A model generated the notes under the pieces. It was not told the origin of the DNA, searched no databases, and saw only the letters and a program-made list of their open reading frames with translations. A DNA stretch of 64,000 nucleotides from Gnetum montanum (lineage: Eukaryota; Streptophyta; Gnetopsida; Gnetales; Gnetaceae). Each line of letters starts with the position of its first letter. Position 1 is the first letter of the stretch. This document shows, piece by piece, positions 35,520 to 46,020 of this stretch. The stretch covers positions 146,713 to 210,712 of the forward strand of contig MNCI01036754.1 in the NCBI GenBank assembly GCA_015680685.1. The letters run 5' to 3'. The position numbers and the translations under genes were made by a program.

Positions 35520-35984
35520 AGCTGGCTTATGCTCATGGAAAGGTTTGATTTTTTAGATAGTGACCAGCTATTTCTTGTTTGGGCTCTTAGGTTTGTAGAT
35601 CATCATGGCCCCAAAAGAAAAATTTTCATAAATGATATAAGGTCCTTTCCACAATGTTTTGAACTTAGTTCATTAAGGTATGTGTGTGGGGTTCTAATAG
35701 AGAACCTTATCTCCTAGTTGAAATTTGACTTTTTTGATCTTTAGGTCATGATGCTTTTTGTTGTAGGCCTTGTGCAACTCATTAGATGATAGGGCTACTA
35801 ATTGATTTTCATCGAGCAAGTTGAGATTCTTTATTCTTTATTTTTGTGCTAGACTTAAGTCAAAGTTGAGGTCACAACTTGTTGAAAGTGTATAAAGCTC
35901 AAATTGAATAAGAAGTATTGGTAATTTTTTATACACAAGCTCATGGGGAGAATAACCTATAGGAAGTTTCTAGGTTAAGTAGTA
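35520..35984 (-). pseudogene. Integrase C-terminal domain of element 3
   Basis: The sequence aligns base by base with 61800-62290 of element 4, which reads QTKFQMLWEGPYIIHATFPL there. The join 'agtagtaggccc' | 'atagggcatc' becomes continuous with element 4's 'agtgatatgcccaaagagca' once the insertion and one GGCCC are removed. It is decayed by stops. Confidence 0.7.
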
Positions 35985-36199
35985 GGCCCTGTTGGCACAT
36001 TTTGGCCATTTTATGGAACAGTAACATTCAGGGCTTTGAGTTTGGTAAGTTACAAGAATTATCAAAGTTATATTTAAGGGCTGAGGGCATGTTAAAGCTT
36101 TGTGGATCTGGTAACATTTGTCCAATGGACAGTTGTGCTTGGGTTGGATGCATGCTGGTAATTCTCTGCCATTTTTTGAAACTTTTCTGGAATTTTTTC

Positions 36200-36350
36200 T
36201 GAAACTTCGATGAATAGTGTTCGCGCGATGAATAGTGTTTGAGCGTAAGATGAATAGTATTTGAGCATGAGGTGAATAGTGTTTGAGCGTAAGATGAATA
36301 GTGATTACGCAGTGAATAGTGATTACGCAGCTTACGCTTTGCAACGTAAA
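36200..36350 (+). repeat. Tandem repeat of about 20-24 bp ('gatgaatagtgtttgagcgt')
   Basis: Seven or so units of 'gatgaatagtg' plus 'tttgagcgtaa' or 'attacgcag' follow each other. Together with neighbours at 36335 and 36497 they give repeated TTACGC and GCGTAA motifs. Confidence 0.8.
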
Positions 36351-37539
36351 ATGCCTCATTTAATGCCCGAATCTTGATTTTCTGAAGGCTGGGAACCGCT
36401 AGGGACCTTGGCAAAATTCATGGGGGGTCCTTGTGCTTGATTTTGGCTTGTTTTGACTTAGTTTCAGGGCCCCGGATATTGGTGACACTAATCCTTACGC
36501 TGAGCAACGTAAACACAACGCGAGCACATTGTACTTAGCCAAAATTCCACTTTTTGACCTTAAAATGGATGATTCTTGATACCAAGACTTGCCGCCGTGA
36601 TTTGTGGACACCCGGGGAACCTTGCTTGCTCCATGGTGGGCTGCTTGAAGCCATTTCAGAGGCTTTGAAGTTGTTTGGAAGTGTTGCCAAAATTTTTATG
36701 GTGTTTTAGGCCCTAATTTGCTGAAAATCGTGGCCCTAATTTGCTCCGAAATTTTCAAAAAACCGCGGCCTTGTTCACAGATTCTTTTTGGGCGTTCTTG
36801 GGAATTCGTGGGTCTGTTTCCGCAGGGTTAATTTAGGAAACGGCTCCCACAAAACACCCAGGCAGCGGGTGCACGGAGGCAACTTAGAACAATAACGGCA
36901 GCACCAACGCAAACGCAGGATGCATAAAGAAAAACCCAAACCGAAATCTACATTTTTTGGGTTCAATCCCACGCATCCACAAATGCACTGCAGGAAACAA
37001 AATAATAAAACAGCAGAGCAGCAGCGGAAACAGCAGAGCAGCCATAACGGACACGGAAGGTGTGGTCAAGCTTTTCCACACGCGCGCTTGGAGGCATTTC
37101 AGGAGAGACGTGAAAGGCTAAACCGTGAGATTGCCGTGGTATTTCCAGAGCATGGTCAAACAAAGATGCCGCATATCACAAAGAGTTTAATATTGTTAAC
37201 AGTTTTTTTTGAACAATTATAAAGATCGTACGTGGTCCATAGATATATATCTAATTTTGTCAAGTTAGGGGGCAATAGATATATATTTATTATGATCAAT
37301 ATCTTTATTACTATGATTTGAAGAAAATATTTTATTATTTCAAAAGGAAAGAGAAGTTATAGGGCAGTTATTCAATGTTATATGTATAGAACAAGTGTCC
37401 TCTGCAATTTTTAAATATCATGGTGGTGATAACTTCCCCTTGGTGGTTGCAACTAAATTTTAATTTCCCATGATACTTATAACCACCAAGGCCACTTATC
37501 AATTATATCCTTTTTGTCTCCAAAATGGCCACATGTCAA

Positions 37540-37800
37540 TTAAAAAGGCCACTTGTCACTTGCATGGGACACTTGTCACCTACAACCTGTTTATCTCCAT
37601 GAAGACACTTGTCAACTGAATGAAGACACTTGGCAACTGCATGAAGACACTTGGCAACTACATGGGACACGTGTCAGATGCAGCATTTTTATCTCTTTTG
37701 TGGTTGAAACCACCCAAAGTTGTTGTAACTTACCTAACTTGTTGGGCAAGTAACCTCCTAACTTGTTGGCCAAGTAATCTCCTAATTGGTTGGCCAAGTT
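37540..37800 (+). repeat. Two short tandem arrays in the LTR-like insertion
   Basis: The first array has about six units of 'gaagacacttggcaactgca' type (37545-37675). The second has three units of 'cctaacttgttgggcaagta' type (37735-37800). Both lie just upstream of the TATA box near 37875, where LTR enhancers usually lie. Confidence 0.75.
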
Positions 37801-38989
37801 ACTTGGGAGAGAAGTTAGGTGAGATATTTTTAAGATATTTTTGAAATTGTAACTTCCCTACCTACCTTGGAATCCTATAAATAGGCTTCAAGGGTCAAGG
37901 AGGAAGGATGATCATGCATCAAGGAAGCATCATCATCACACTTGGAAGATTTGTAAAGAAGATTGTTTGCAAGATGGCTTGCTAGAATAAAGATTTCAGC
38001 CTCTTTGTCATGGTCCTGTGAGTTATGCATTTCATTTTTTGTTTTGTTTAAATTGTTTAGCTAGTGGTTTAGATAGTATCATCCTTGGCAAGTAATTTTG
38101 GGATTTTTAGATTGCTCTTATTGTTCTTGTTGCCCGATAGAAATTTCTATTAAAATTTTGCCATAGAAGCGCTTGTGTTTAAAAGCCTTAAGAGCATTTT
38201 AGTAGTAAATTTCATTATTGTGCAACGTGTGGGAACTGCTATTGGGATTGTTGTAAGAGAGCCTCTGTTTGTAGTCACGCCGTTGAACAATTCAGTAGTC
38301 GAGAGGGTTCAGAAAATCTTTGGTATTTTGATGGGACCAGAATAGCTTCTTTTTATCTTTAAAGTGAATTCTCGTGGTATTTCAATCAGAAATTGTCAAG
38401 TCTTTTAAAGGTTCTGTTTGAATGCAATCGTTGACATCTATTATCTAGTCAAAATGGAGTCTCGTACGTGGTAGTTTACGCAGCAATTTTTGGTAGCATA
38501 GTAGGATTGTCTTGAAGATATTGCTTGTTTGAGCCTTGGAAGTTTGAACAATTCGTAGATATTGAATTTGGGATAGCTTTATTGCGAAGTGTTTACTCGT
38601 GTCATTTTACCTTGTTTAAATATTTGAGATCCACACAAATCTGCTTTCTTTTCTTTTCTGTCTATTTCCATTGAATCTTGCTCTATTTCTAGTTTTCTTG
38701 TGGAACTACCTCTTTCTCTGGGGAAAATTAGGAGTAGATTTGCGGAGTTGTGCTCAAATGTTTTTGCAAAATTTTACTTGTTACAAGCAGGTATTATAAG
38801 GACCGCGTAGACTAGGTAGTTGAACAAAATAGGAAACTTTCAATAACTCACAGTACTGGACAAAGCTGGCTGAATCTCTTTAAAGTAAGTCATTTGTAGT
38901 TCACACACAACGCAATTGTCACATTTCACACAACTGCACGCCGCAACAGCACACACAAATACTCACATTAACTACTGAGTTATTTGAAG

Positions 38990-39989
38990 GTATTTGGGCC
39001 TTGGTGTTGCCAGAGACCAGCAGGCACCTAAATCCTGTTCGAGGACACTCGTTGGCGGTCGCGTCCCAAACGGTCGCCAATAGGCCCATAGGGCATCATT
39101 GAGTTTTGTGCTCCAATCTTTCCTATATTTGCTAATAGTTCTTACTAGAATCCTTGTGATTTTCCTATTGGTAACCTTAGCTTGACCATTATCTTGGGGA
39201 TGGTAGGATGTTGTGAATTTATGTTCAACCCCCAAGCATTGCATGAGCTTCCAAAAAGTAGTGCCTGTAAAGTGAGTTCCATTATCAAAAATTAATGGAC
39301 ATGGCACACCAAACCTATTTACAACGTCTTGTTGTAACAACTAAGTAGTAGTAGAAGATGTATTATCAATGACAACTACTACTTCTACCCATTTCATACA
39401 ATAGTCAACAATGACTATGATGTATGCATTTCCATTTAACATGGATGTGATGGGACCCATGAAATTAATGCTCCAATTGTCGAAGGGTTCTAGTGGTTAA
39501 ATCCATTATTGAGGTCTCTCCATTTAAGTACTCATTCCACCAGCTCGTTGGCAACATTTACAAGAGTGGATGTAATGCTGAGCATCCCTAAAGATTGTTG
39601 GGCAATAATACCCTGCCATTAGGATTTTAATGGCTATGCATCTTCTAGCATAGTGTCCTCCACAAGGACCTTCATGAGTGTCTTGAAGAACATGTAGTTG
39701 ATTAATATTAAGGACACACCAACAAACTAGGCTATCAACACACATCTTGTAGAGGTATTTGTTGATCTCCATGAAGTGTTTTATTTGGTAAAGAAACTGT
39801 TGTTTCTTCTAGTGGTCCAACCCTTGTGGCATCTCTTAGATGAGAAGATAGATGAGAATGTCATCATACCATTTTAGCTCATTGGGCAATTGTTCAGTTA
39901 TATCCCTAGCAAAGAGGATATTATCAAGAAACATTTCAAAGAATGGATTTTCTTCCTCTTTATTGTCCCATCACAATTGAGACAAGTGA
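38990..39989 (-). pseudogene. Integrase of element 3, N-terminal and core
   Basis: The zinc-binding HHCC domain is open at 39524-39772: HEGPCGGHYARRC and SCKCCQR. In the core the first catalytic block reads NWSINFMGP where element 4 has WGIDFMGP (Asp to Asn), the second is FDNGTHF (Asp kept), and the third is NGQAKVTNR where a Glu is expected (Lys). At 39082 the frame runs into the inserted sequence, so the C-terminal domain lies on the far side at 35520-35984. Inactive on three counts. Confidence 0.85.
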
Positions 39990-41330
39990 TTGGTGATCAC
40001 ATTCTCAATGCCCTTTCAATCTATCATTGTAAGATCAAATTCCTACAAGATCACTAGCCACCATATGACATAGGAACTCATCATTGGCTTATTCATTAAG
40101 AAGTGGATGGCACTATGGTCCATGGGCACAAACACCTTGTATCCAAGCACATAATACCTGAACTTTTCTAGAGTAAACACCACCACTATCAATTTCTTTT
40201 CTATAGTGGTGTAGTTCAATTATGCACCCACAATGCTATAGATAGCACAGTGGATGTAGTATAGACATTTCTTGTCATCTAACTACATAAGTATGCCTCT
40301 CAAGGCATAATTTGATGCATCTATCATGATATGAAATGGTCTAGATTAGTCAGGTGCTTGTAGGATTGGAGTTTCTACAAGTTTCTCTTTTAGATATTAG
40401 AATGCTTTTTCACATTCTATGGTCTAGATAAAGGGAACATCTTTTTTTGTTAGCTACACCAATGGTTTTGTGATCTTAGAGAAATTTTCTATGAATTGTT
40501 GATAGTAGCTAGTATCTCCAAGGAATGATTAAACATCTTTGATAATTTTTGGTTGATGGGTTATTCCTTGGATGACCCTTATTTTATTAGTGTCTACCTC
40601 AATTCCTGCTTGTGATATTTTATGCCCCAATACAATGCCCTCCTAGAGCATTAAGTCACTTTTTTTTTCAATTGAGCTACAATTTTATTTCAACACATCA
40701 TTTTAATGCTTGCTCAAGGTAGTCTAGGGCTTCTTCAGATGTAGCTTGATAAGTGGAGAGGTCATCCATGAAGACTTCCACACCACTACCAATCTGTTAT
40801 CGAAAAATGCTTAGGACCAAATGTTGGAATGTAGTAGGAGCATTACATAGACCAAATGGCATCTTGCAATATGCAAAAGTTCCCTAGGAACTCATGAATA
40901 TTGTCTTTTCTTGTTCTTTTGGTGTAATTTTTATTTGGTTATAGCCATTATAACCATCTAGAAAGCTATAATAGTAATGCCTAGATATTGTGTCTAACGC
41001 CTGATCAACAAATAGAAATAGAAAATGATCTTTGAATGTTGTCATATTTAGTAGCCAAAAATCAATGCAAAGCCACAACTTTCCTCTTTTTTTTTGGCAC
41101 AATCACAAGTGGACTAACCCACTCGCTATTCGAAATGGGATAAATGAACCTTGTCTTGAGGAGTTGTTCAATTTCCTCGTTGATGATCTGCTTCAGTTTG
41201 GGGTTCAATCACCTCTACAGCTATCTTTTTTGGCTTCATGGCTTGGTTGGTGTAGATGATCAATCCTTATGAGTTTAGAATATGACCAAGCAAAAGTTGC
41301 TAACTATTTTTCAACTACCTTCAACAACAT
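39990..41330 (-). pseudogene. Reverse transcriptase and RNase H of element 3
   Basis: The RT part has SFIPFRIASGLVH, GKLWLCIDFWLLNMTTFKDH, YYYSFLDGYNGYNQIKITP and the catalytic box VFMDDL near 40765. It is followed by EGIVLGHKIS, IQGITHQP, SFLGDTSYYQQFIENFSKI and ITKPLV. The RNase H part has PFHIMIDASNYALRGIL, LNYTTIEKKLIVVVFTLEKF and TMIDRKGIENVITNHLSQL. Catalytic DD is kept, but the reading frame has many stops. Confidence 0.85.
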
Positions 41331-41336
41331 CTTTTT

Positions 41337-41860
41337 CTACTCTGAAGTAAGATTCACATTGATTATAACTAGCTTTCCATTTATTAAAAACACATATTTC
41401 ATTCTAGCTAGTAATGTTTTTAGTTCAAGGGGCTCTTGTTTAAAATTTTTAGGAATTTCCAACTCTACCCAGTGAGTATCATAGTTTGTATCATTAGACA
41501 ATTGNTTCTTTCCAAATGAATTTTCTTTGGTTATTTTTAGTGAAAGATCTCTAATGCCCATTCCTGCATCATTGGTGCTAAGCCATGCACTTCTCATGAT
41601 GATTGAAAAATGTCCTTTGCAGTTCTTCACTTTCATCACTAGGAAGTTAGTAGGATAAGACCACCCATAGATAATGATCACAATGTCTTCTACTAGTCCC
41701 AATGGAATAGTGATGGCTTGGTCTATCAATGCTAATCTTATATTGCTCTTCTTGAGAGGAGGTTAGTTCCATGTAGTGTACATCTCATGGAAAATTAAAT
41801 TAACACCAAAACTTGAATTGAAAAGAGCCTTACATGGTTTATTTCTAGCAATCTGCAAAT
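41337..41860 (-). pseudogene. Aspartic protease of element 3
   Basis: The flap and C-terminal part are open: AITIPLGLVEDIV, then YGWSYPTNFLVMKV (41600-41725). The active-site loop, DLGSGVNL in element 2, reads FNSSFGVNLIF here, so the catalytic aspartate is lost. The frame continues into the PR-RT linker (PLELKTLLARMKYVFL), as in Athila polyproteins. It would have cut the polyprotein; it is inactive in this copy. Confidence 0.75.
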
Positions 41861-41899
41861 CAATCAAAAGACTCTAGGATCAACTAATTTCTTGGGAAG

Positions 41900-44461
41900 G
41901 TTTCCAGCACAGATCCAATCAGATACAGTATGAGTAAGCATGATGGTATGGATCCTAGGCTAATTTTTGTTTGAAGGGAACTCAAAGGAATTTGACATAG
42001 AGGAAGATGGAGGAATAGGGTTGTCAACTGTGGGTGTATTTGAGGGCTTAGGTGGATTGCATGATTGAAAGAAAGGTCTTTTCTTTGATCAAGTCTCCAA
42101 CCCACTTGGTTGATGAACCATTTGTGGATTAACAACCCTAATAGCATTACATTATTTCAGTTGAGCTGGTAGTTCATCTTACATCAATGGAGCAGGTAGT
42201 AGTTGTGTGGGTGGAGGAGGAACATGTGTAGGGATAAGAGGAGGATAAGGGTAAGAGGTGGCATCCCTTCTTTCATGTGAAGAATGAGTTCAATAATAAT
42301 CAAACATGTGGTAGTGAGATTGGAAAGTAGAAATGTGACTAGAGGAGTCATGTGGAGATAGTGGTTGCTGAACATAGTAATCATATGGATTAGGTTGTCG
42401 ATAAGGGTATTACTACCTTGGTGGTACCAGCGCCCATGATTGTGGTTACTACCACTATTGATACTACTCATATGGTTGTGGTGGAGCTCCACTTGGATAA
42501 TATGGTTATTCTTAGTGGAACTACCTGAATTTACCTTAAGGATAAGGTAATCTTCTAGATATTTGCCTTTGTGTTAGTCATGGATTTAAAGCATACATCC
42601 TAGACTCTTATAGATGTGACACTATGGGACAACATCCCTTAGGATATTCATACTAATAGATTTCACACCCACCACCATCATCTGATTCACTTTTCGCAAC
42701 CTTGTCTATCATAGCAATCTTTCCCTTACCTTTTTGATAAGCACATTCAAATTCTTGCACCTTCTACACTCATGATCACTACCTTTTCCTTTGGACTCTT
42801 TAACAATTTTTAGAACAACTTGGAATCTACTATCCATGGAGTCCCATAACTGATCAACCTTGGTTGTATTTTTAGATTGAAATTTTTGAAGTGAAAAGAT
42901 TTTTCTATTCACCACCTCATCAGATACGGATTCATCCTCACTATCATAGAATCAAACCTTCCTCTTGCAAATGGAAGGATCACAGTTTTATTCTTTTTCA
43001 CTTTCTTATTTCCTTAGTTCACCCTTCTCTTTATCTAAATACTGATTAATCTCTATATCTGAAGGAAACTCAATTCTAATTGTCACCCTTGTGCATAAAT
43101 ACCTAGGTTTCTTCTCATTTCTGATTGAAGCCTATCTACAATGTGATGAAGTTGATTCAGCTGAGAATAATCATGGCTAGGACATTTGTGCATCAAGAAA
43201 CAGTATCAGCCGATGGCAGCATCCAAGGGTTCGTGTGTTCCTTGCTTCCATCCTTGTATTTGCCTTCTCAAGTTGGACACTCTGGATTATGTTTGGTATT
43301 TATCATTGAACAATTCAAGTATGGTACTCCATCGTCTGATAAATTTTAGCTCTAACGAGAAGTACTAGTTCTCTACTTCTTTGATGAGTGTCTTGGGGAA
43401 CAACTTAAGTTTTTGCCACTCATTCTCTAAGTTCTACAAGGCACATGCATCTTGAATAGCTTGGAGATGGTTCTATGAATTAGAGTTATATCCCCCTTCG
43501 AATTGAGAATATTTTTCATGTCTAACCTTTTGATTCAACTATCCTTCACATAACTTCTAGGAATTCTTATTTCCTCTGTGATATTAAGCATACTTTGGGT
43601 AGTAAGAAAAGGCTCATTGAGGCCTTGATCATGGTGCCTATGATGCACTCTACTACCCATTTCTTCATTGTGATGTGTCCCTCTTGAATGTCCACACCCT
43701 TAATCTTGCCTTTCCCAATGATCTCCTCAATCATTTTGGTCTTGTTCATTGTTTTGGTCACCTCCATCATGGTCTTGCCTCCTGTGGTCATGGTCAAAGC
43801 TAGAAGAAGATGATGATGATGATGAAGGGGAAAAGGACAAAGGACTAGCATCATCATGGTGCTTACTATTGCCTCTTCAGTGATCATACCCATGATCATG
43901 ATCTTAGTTCTTATCTGCATCCCTATCTTGACTTACCCTCCAGATCCTTTTTTGTCATTGGATCCATTCTTACCAAAACCAGGATTGTAAATTGTGGACT
44001 ACAAGTTCTAGTTTTAACCTCCTTCACTAAATTTAAAGAGAGGAATTTCATTGAATGGAAAACCCCCAGAGAAGGGTTCTCCATCATCTTGTTGGTACAA
44101 TAGGAAAGGAGAATTGTGCAAATTCATAGCATTATTCTAGTTGTCGATCCTGTAGACATTGTGCTTTAGTGGGATGATAATCCCTTGTGTTAGTATCTTG
44201 CACAACATATTCAACATGGTATTCCTAGAGACTCCATCATACAAGCATTTGATAAAGCATTGCAGGAACAAATCAATCAGGTGACAACACATTGTTGTCC
44301 TCTATGTCATGCCACTATAGCTATTCATCCTAATGTAGTATGAAGGTGAAATTTGGTACATACTCATTAGGATGAGCATATAAAAATTGATATTATTGAT
44401 GCACTAGTTGATGAGCTTCATCAAACTTGGACAAAGAAGCACTCTTATGAGAAGAAGAAAT
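41900..44461 (-). pseudogene. Gag of element 3
   Basis: The initiator position at 44459-44461 reads ATT where elements 2 and 5 have ATG. NEYVPNFTFILH follows, then a histidine, serine and aspartate-rich linker (43570-43920), then the capsid core with RLDMKNI, NEWQKLKLFPKTLIKEVEN and QIQGWKQGTHEPLDAA, and a C-terminal part IQPRLISYG and SRFQVVLKIVKESKGKGSD (42709-42915), matching the gag C-terminus in element 2. A proline and tyrosine-rich segment (YPYRQPNPYDYYVQQPLSP, near 42380) precedes the protease. Many stops. Confidence 0.8.
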
Positions 44462-44621
44462 TTTCAATTAAATGAGAAAAAACATAGTGTTCTTTTAAAT
44501 TTTGTTGTAGTAATCTTAAGATGTGATGTGAATTTAAGGTTCATTCCAATGATTTAAATAATTTTCACTAGGTCCTAGATAGCACATGAAACAACCAAAA
44601 TGTCTCTAACAATGGCACTAA

Positions 44622-45461
44622 TGATGAGTGGTGAGGTACGCCTACACCCAACCATATGAATCACTAAGTTTTTTATGTGTGATCTAGTCAAATTTCATGG
44701 ACCTATAGTTTGCTAGTGCACTAGCTCTTCTAGGAAGTGAAATGGACATTAAGAATATTCATTGTCTTCCCAACTACACTTGTGAGGCTCAAGGATATGG
44801 TTTAAGTGTAATTGAGGTACATGACTTTTATCATTTTATGTTTTATAAATTTGATCACCTACAACAAGAATGAAAAGTAAAGTAATTTAAGATCTACTTC
44901 ATCTATTACCTAGCTAGCCTAATACAAGTAACTGCCCCACTTTCCTAGACATATCCTAAACACATATAGTACCACTGGGCTACCAAACATTCAACATTGG
45001 GTTACCAAGTACTATATGTATGCTCAAATTCATCATGCTTATGTTCATTAACAATTGGAAATCAATTGCTCAATTTAAATTCATTAAAGTAAAGTGCATC
45101 AAAGGGAACATTAGTCTATTCTCAGTGCTACAAGGAGTGTCAAAAGAGTTCATTTTTATTCCCATCACATTGTTGCACTCAGGTACATTAGTGTTTGAAC
45201 AAAGAACCATACACACTTAGACTCCTTTTGCAAGCACTCAGAAAATATTCTAACTTTGAAGAAAATAAATTGCAAGAGCTTCACTACTCTAACTAAAAAA
45301 TGATCAAAAGCTAATTTATAAATCAAGAGCCTAGGTGCTATATTTATAGGCTAGTGTATACCCCTTGATTTCAAATACTTGATGTCATGTCAAGATCCCA
45401 ATGTTGGATACCCAACTTTATGTACTCAACATCAAAGTAGATGAAATAATGTGATTCATCA
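44622..45461 (-). repeat. 5' LTR of element 3
   Basis: 840 bp, from 'tgatgagtggtgaggtacgc' to 'gtgattcatca'. TATA box (plus TATTTATA) at 45341-45348. Decayed primer site (minus TAGTGCCATTGTTAGAGA) at 44603-44620, one base inside the LTR, as in elements 1 and 2. Confidence 0.85.
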
Positions 45462-46020
45462 ATATTCTTACACATGATATACCAAAGTTTGATATAAAAT
45501 CTTTGGAGCTAAAAATTCTTGCAGCATATTCCAATGTATCATCTCCCACAAACTTTTCCTTTAACAAAAGATATGTGGATTTTAACATTATTTTTGAAAC
45601 TTCCACATCATGCCCACACATCTTTGGTGTTGCGGCCTTGTTAAGGGAAGCACATCCATTATGGAGTCTAGCAATCATCAAGTTTGCAATCATGACCATA
45701 GCCACAACAATGAACAATGATAGGATAAATATTATGAATGCATCGCATGAAGCAACTTACCTCTTCAACTATGGTTTAGGTCATGTAGATGCAAACAAGG
45801 TAGTTAGCCTTAGCCTAGTGTATTACTTGTCCAATGAAGACTACTTGAAATTTTTTTATAGCTTCAAATATAACTCAACATAGATCAAGGCCATCATGGG
45901 AAAGAATTTTAACCGCCCTACCAAAAAAGCCAAGCATTTATAACTTCAATTATCCTTCCATAATAGTTTCAAATTTAAAGGTTTCATAACTTTCAAAAGA
46001 ACTTTAAACTAAAGGGCACA
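45462..46020 (+). pseudogene. Subtilisin-like protease (S8 subtilase) fragment
   Basis: Starts exactly at the outer edge of the element 3 LTR. The plus strand reads LELKILAAYSNVSSPTNFSF, KRYVDFNIIFETSTSCPH (the catalytic-serine block, family GTSMSCPH, here ETSTSCPH), IFGVAALLREAHPLWSLAII, FNYGLGHVDANKVVSLSLVY, then, after a stop, IKAIMGKNFNRP and FKGFITFKRTLN. This is the order of a plant subtilase from the Ser region into the Fn3-like domain. The His and Asp regions are absent. Plant subtilases are secreted serine peptidases; this copy is a dead fragment, open at 45503-45883. Confidence 0.85.

Larger units (their letters stand above)
35990..39082 (+). mobile_element. 3.1-kb insertion, probable solo LTR of the element A family
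   Basis: It begins TGTTGGCACA and ends GTCGCCAATA (probably CCAACA with one C-to-T change) and is flanked by GGCCC at 35985-35989 and 39083-39087. The target, restored in silico, matches element 4 without a gap. The right third (37380-39082) aligns with the LTRs at 25324-26450 and 49039-50127 in opposite orientation. It has one TATA box (TATAAATA near 37875) and an AATAAA-like site near 37987, and no internal protein or primer site, which suggests a solo LTR. The left part (35990-37250) is not seen in the other two copies and could be a separate gain. Confidence 0.65.
32616..45461 (-). mobile_element. Element 3: long Athila-like retrotransposon, minus strand
   Basis: 12,846 bp including a 3.1-kb insertion. 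The 5' LTR is at 44622-45461, followed inward by a primer site, gag, protease, RT, RNase H and integrase, then a non-coding part and the 3' LTR (32616-33471). Gene order and the motifs GIVLGHKIS and HPQDNGQAKVTN fit the Athila side of Ty3/gypsy. The flanks do not match (GTAGC at 32611-32615 against ATATT at 45462-45466), so the target duplication is lost or the ends come from different events. All reading frames are broken. Confidence 0.85.

Noticed and set aside
36028-36414. 128-codon minus-strand frame with repeated HYSS-type peptides
   Set aside because: It is the translation of the short tandem repeat at 36200-36350, not a gene.
36884-37222. Overlapping open frames in the GC-richer part of the 3.1-kb insertion
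   Set aside because: Frames are open on both strands at once, with no recognisable motif. The local composition explains them.
43567-43920. 117-codon minus-strand frame rich in M, H and L
   Set aside because: Alternate-frame reading of the gag linker of element 3. The real frame gives the H, S and D-rich linker matched in element 2.
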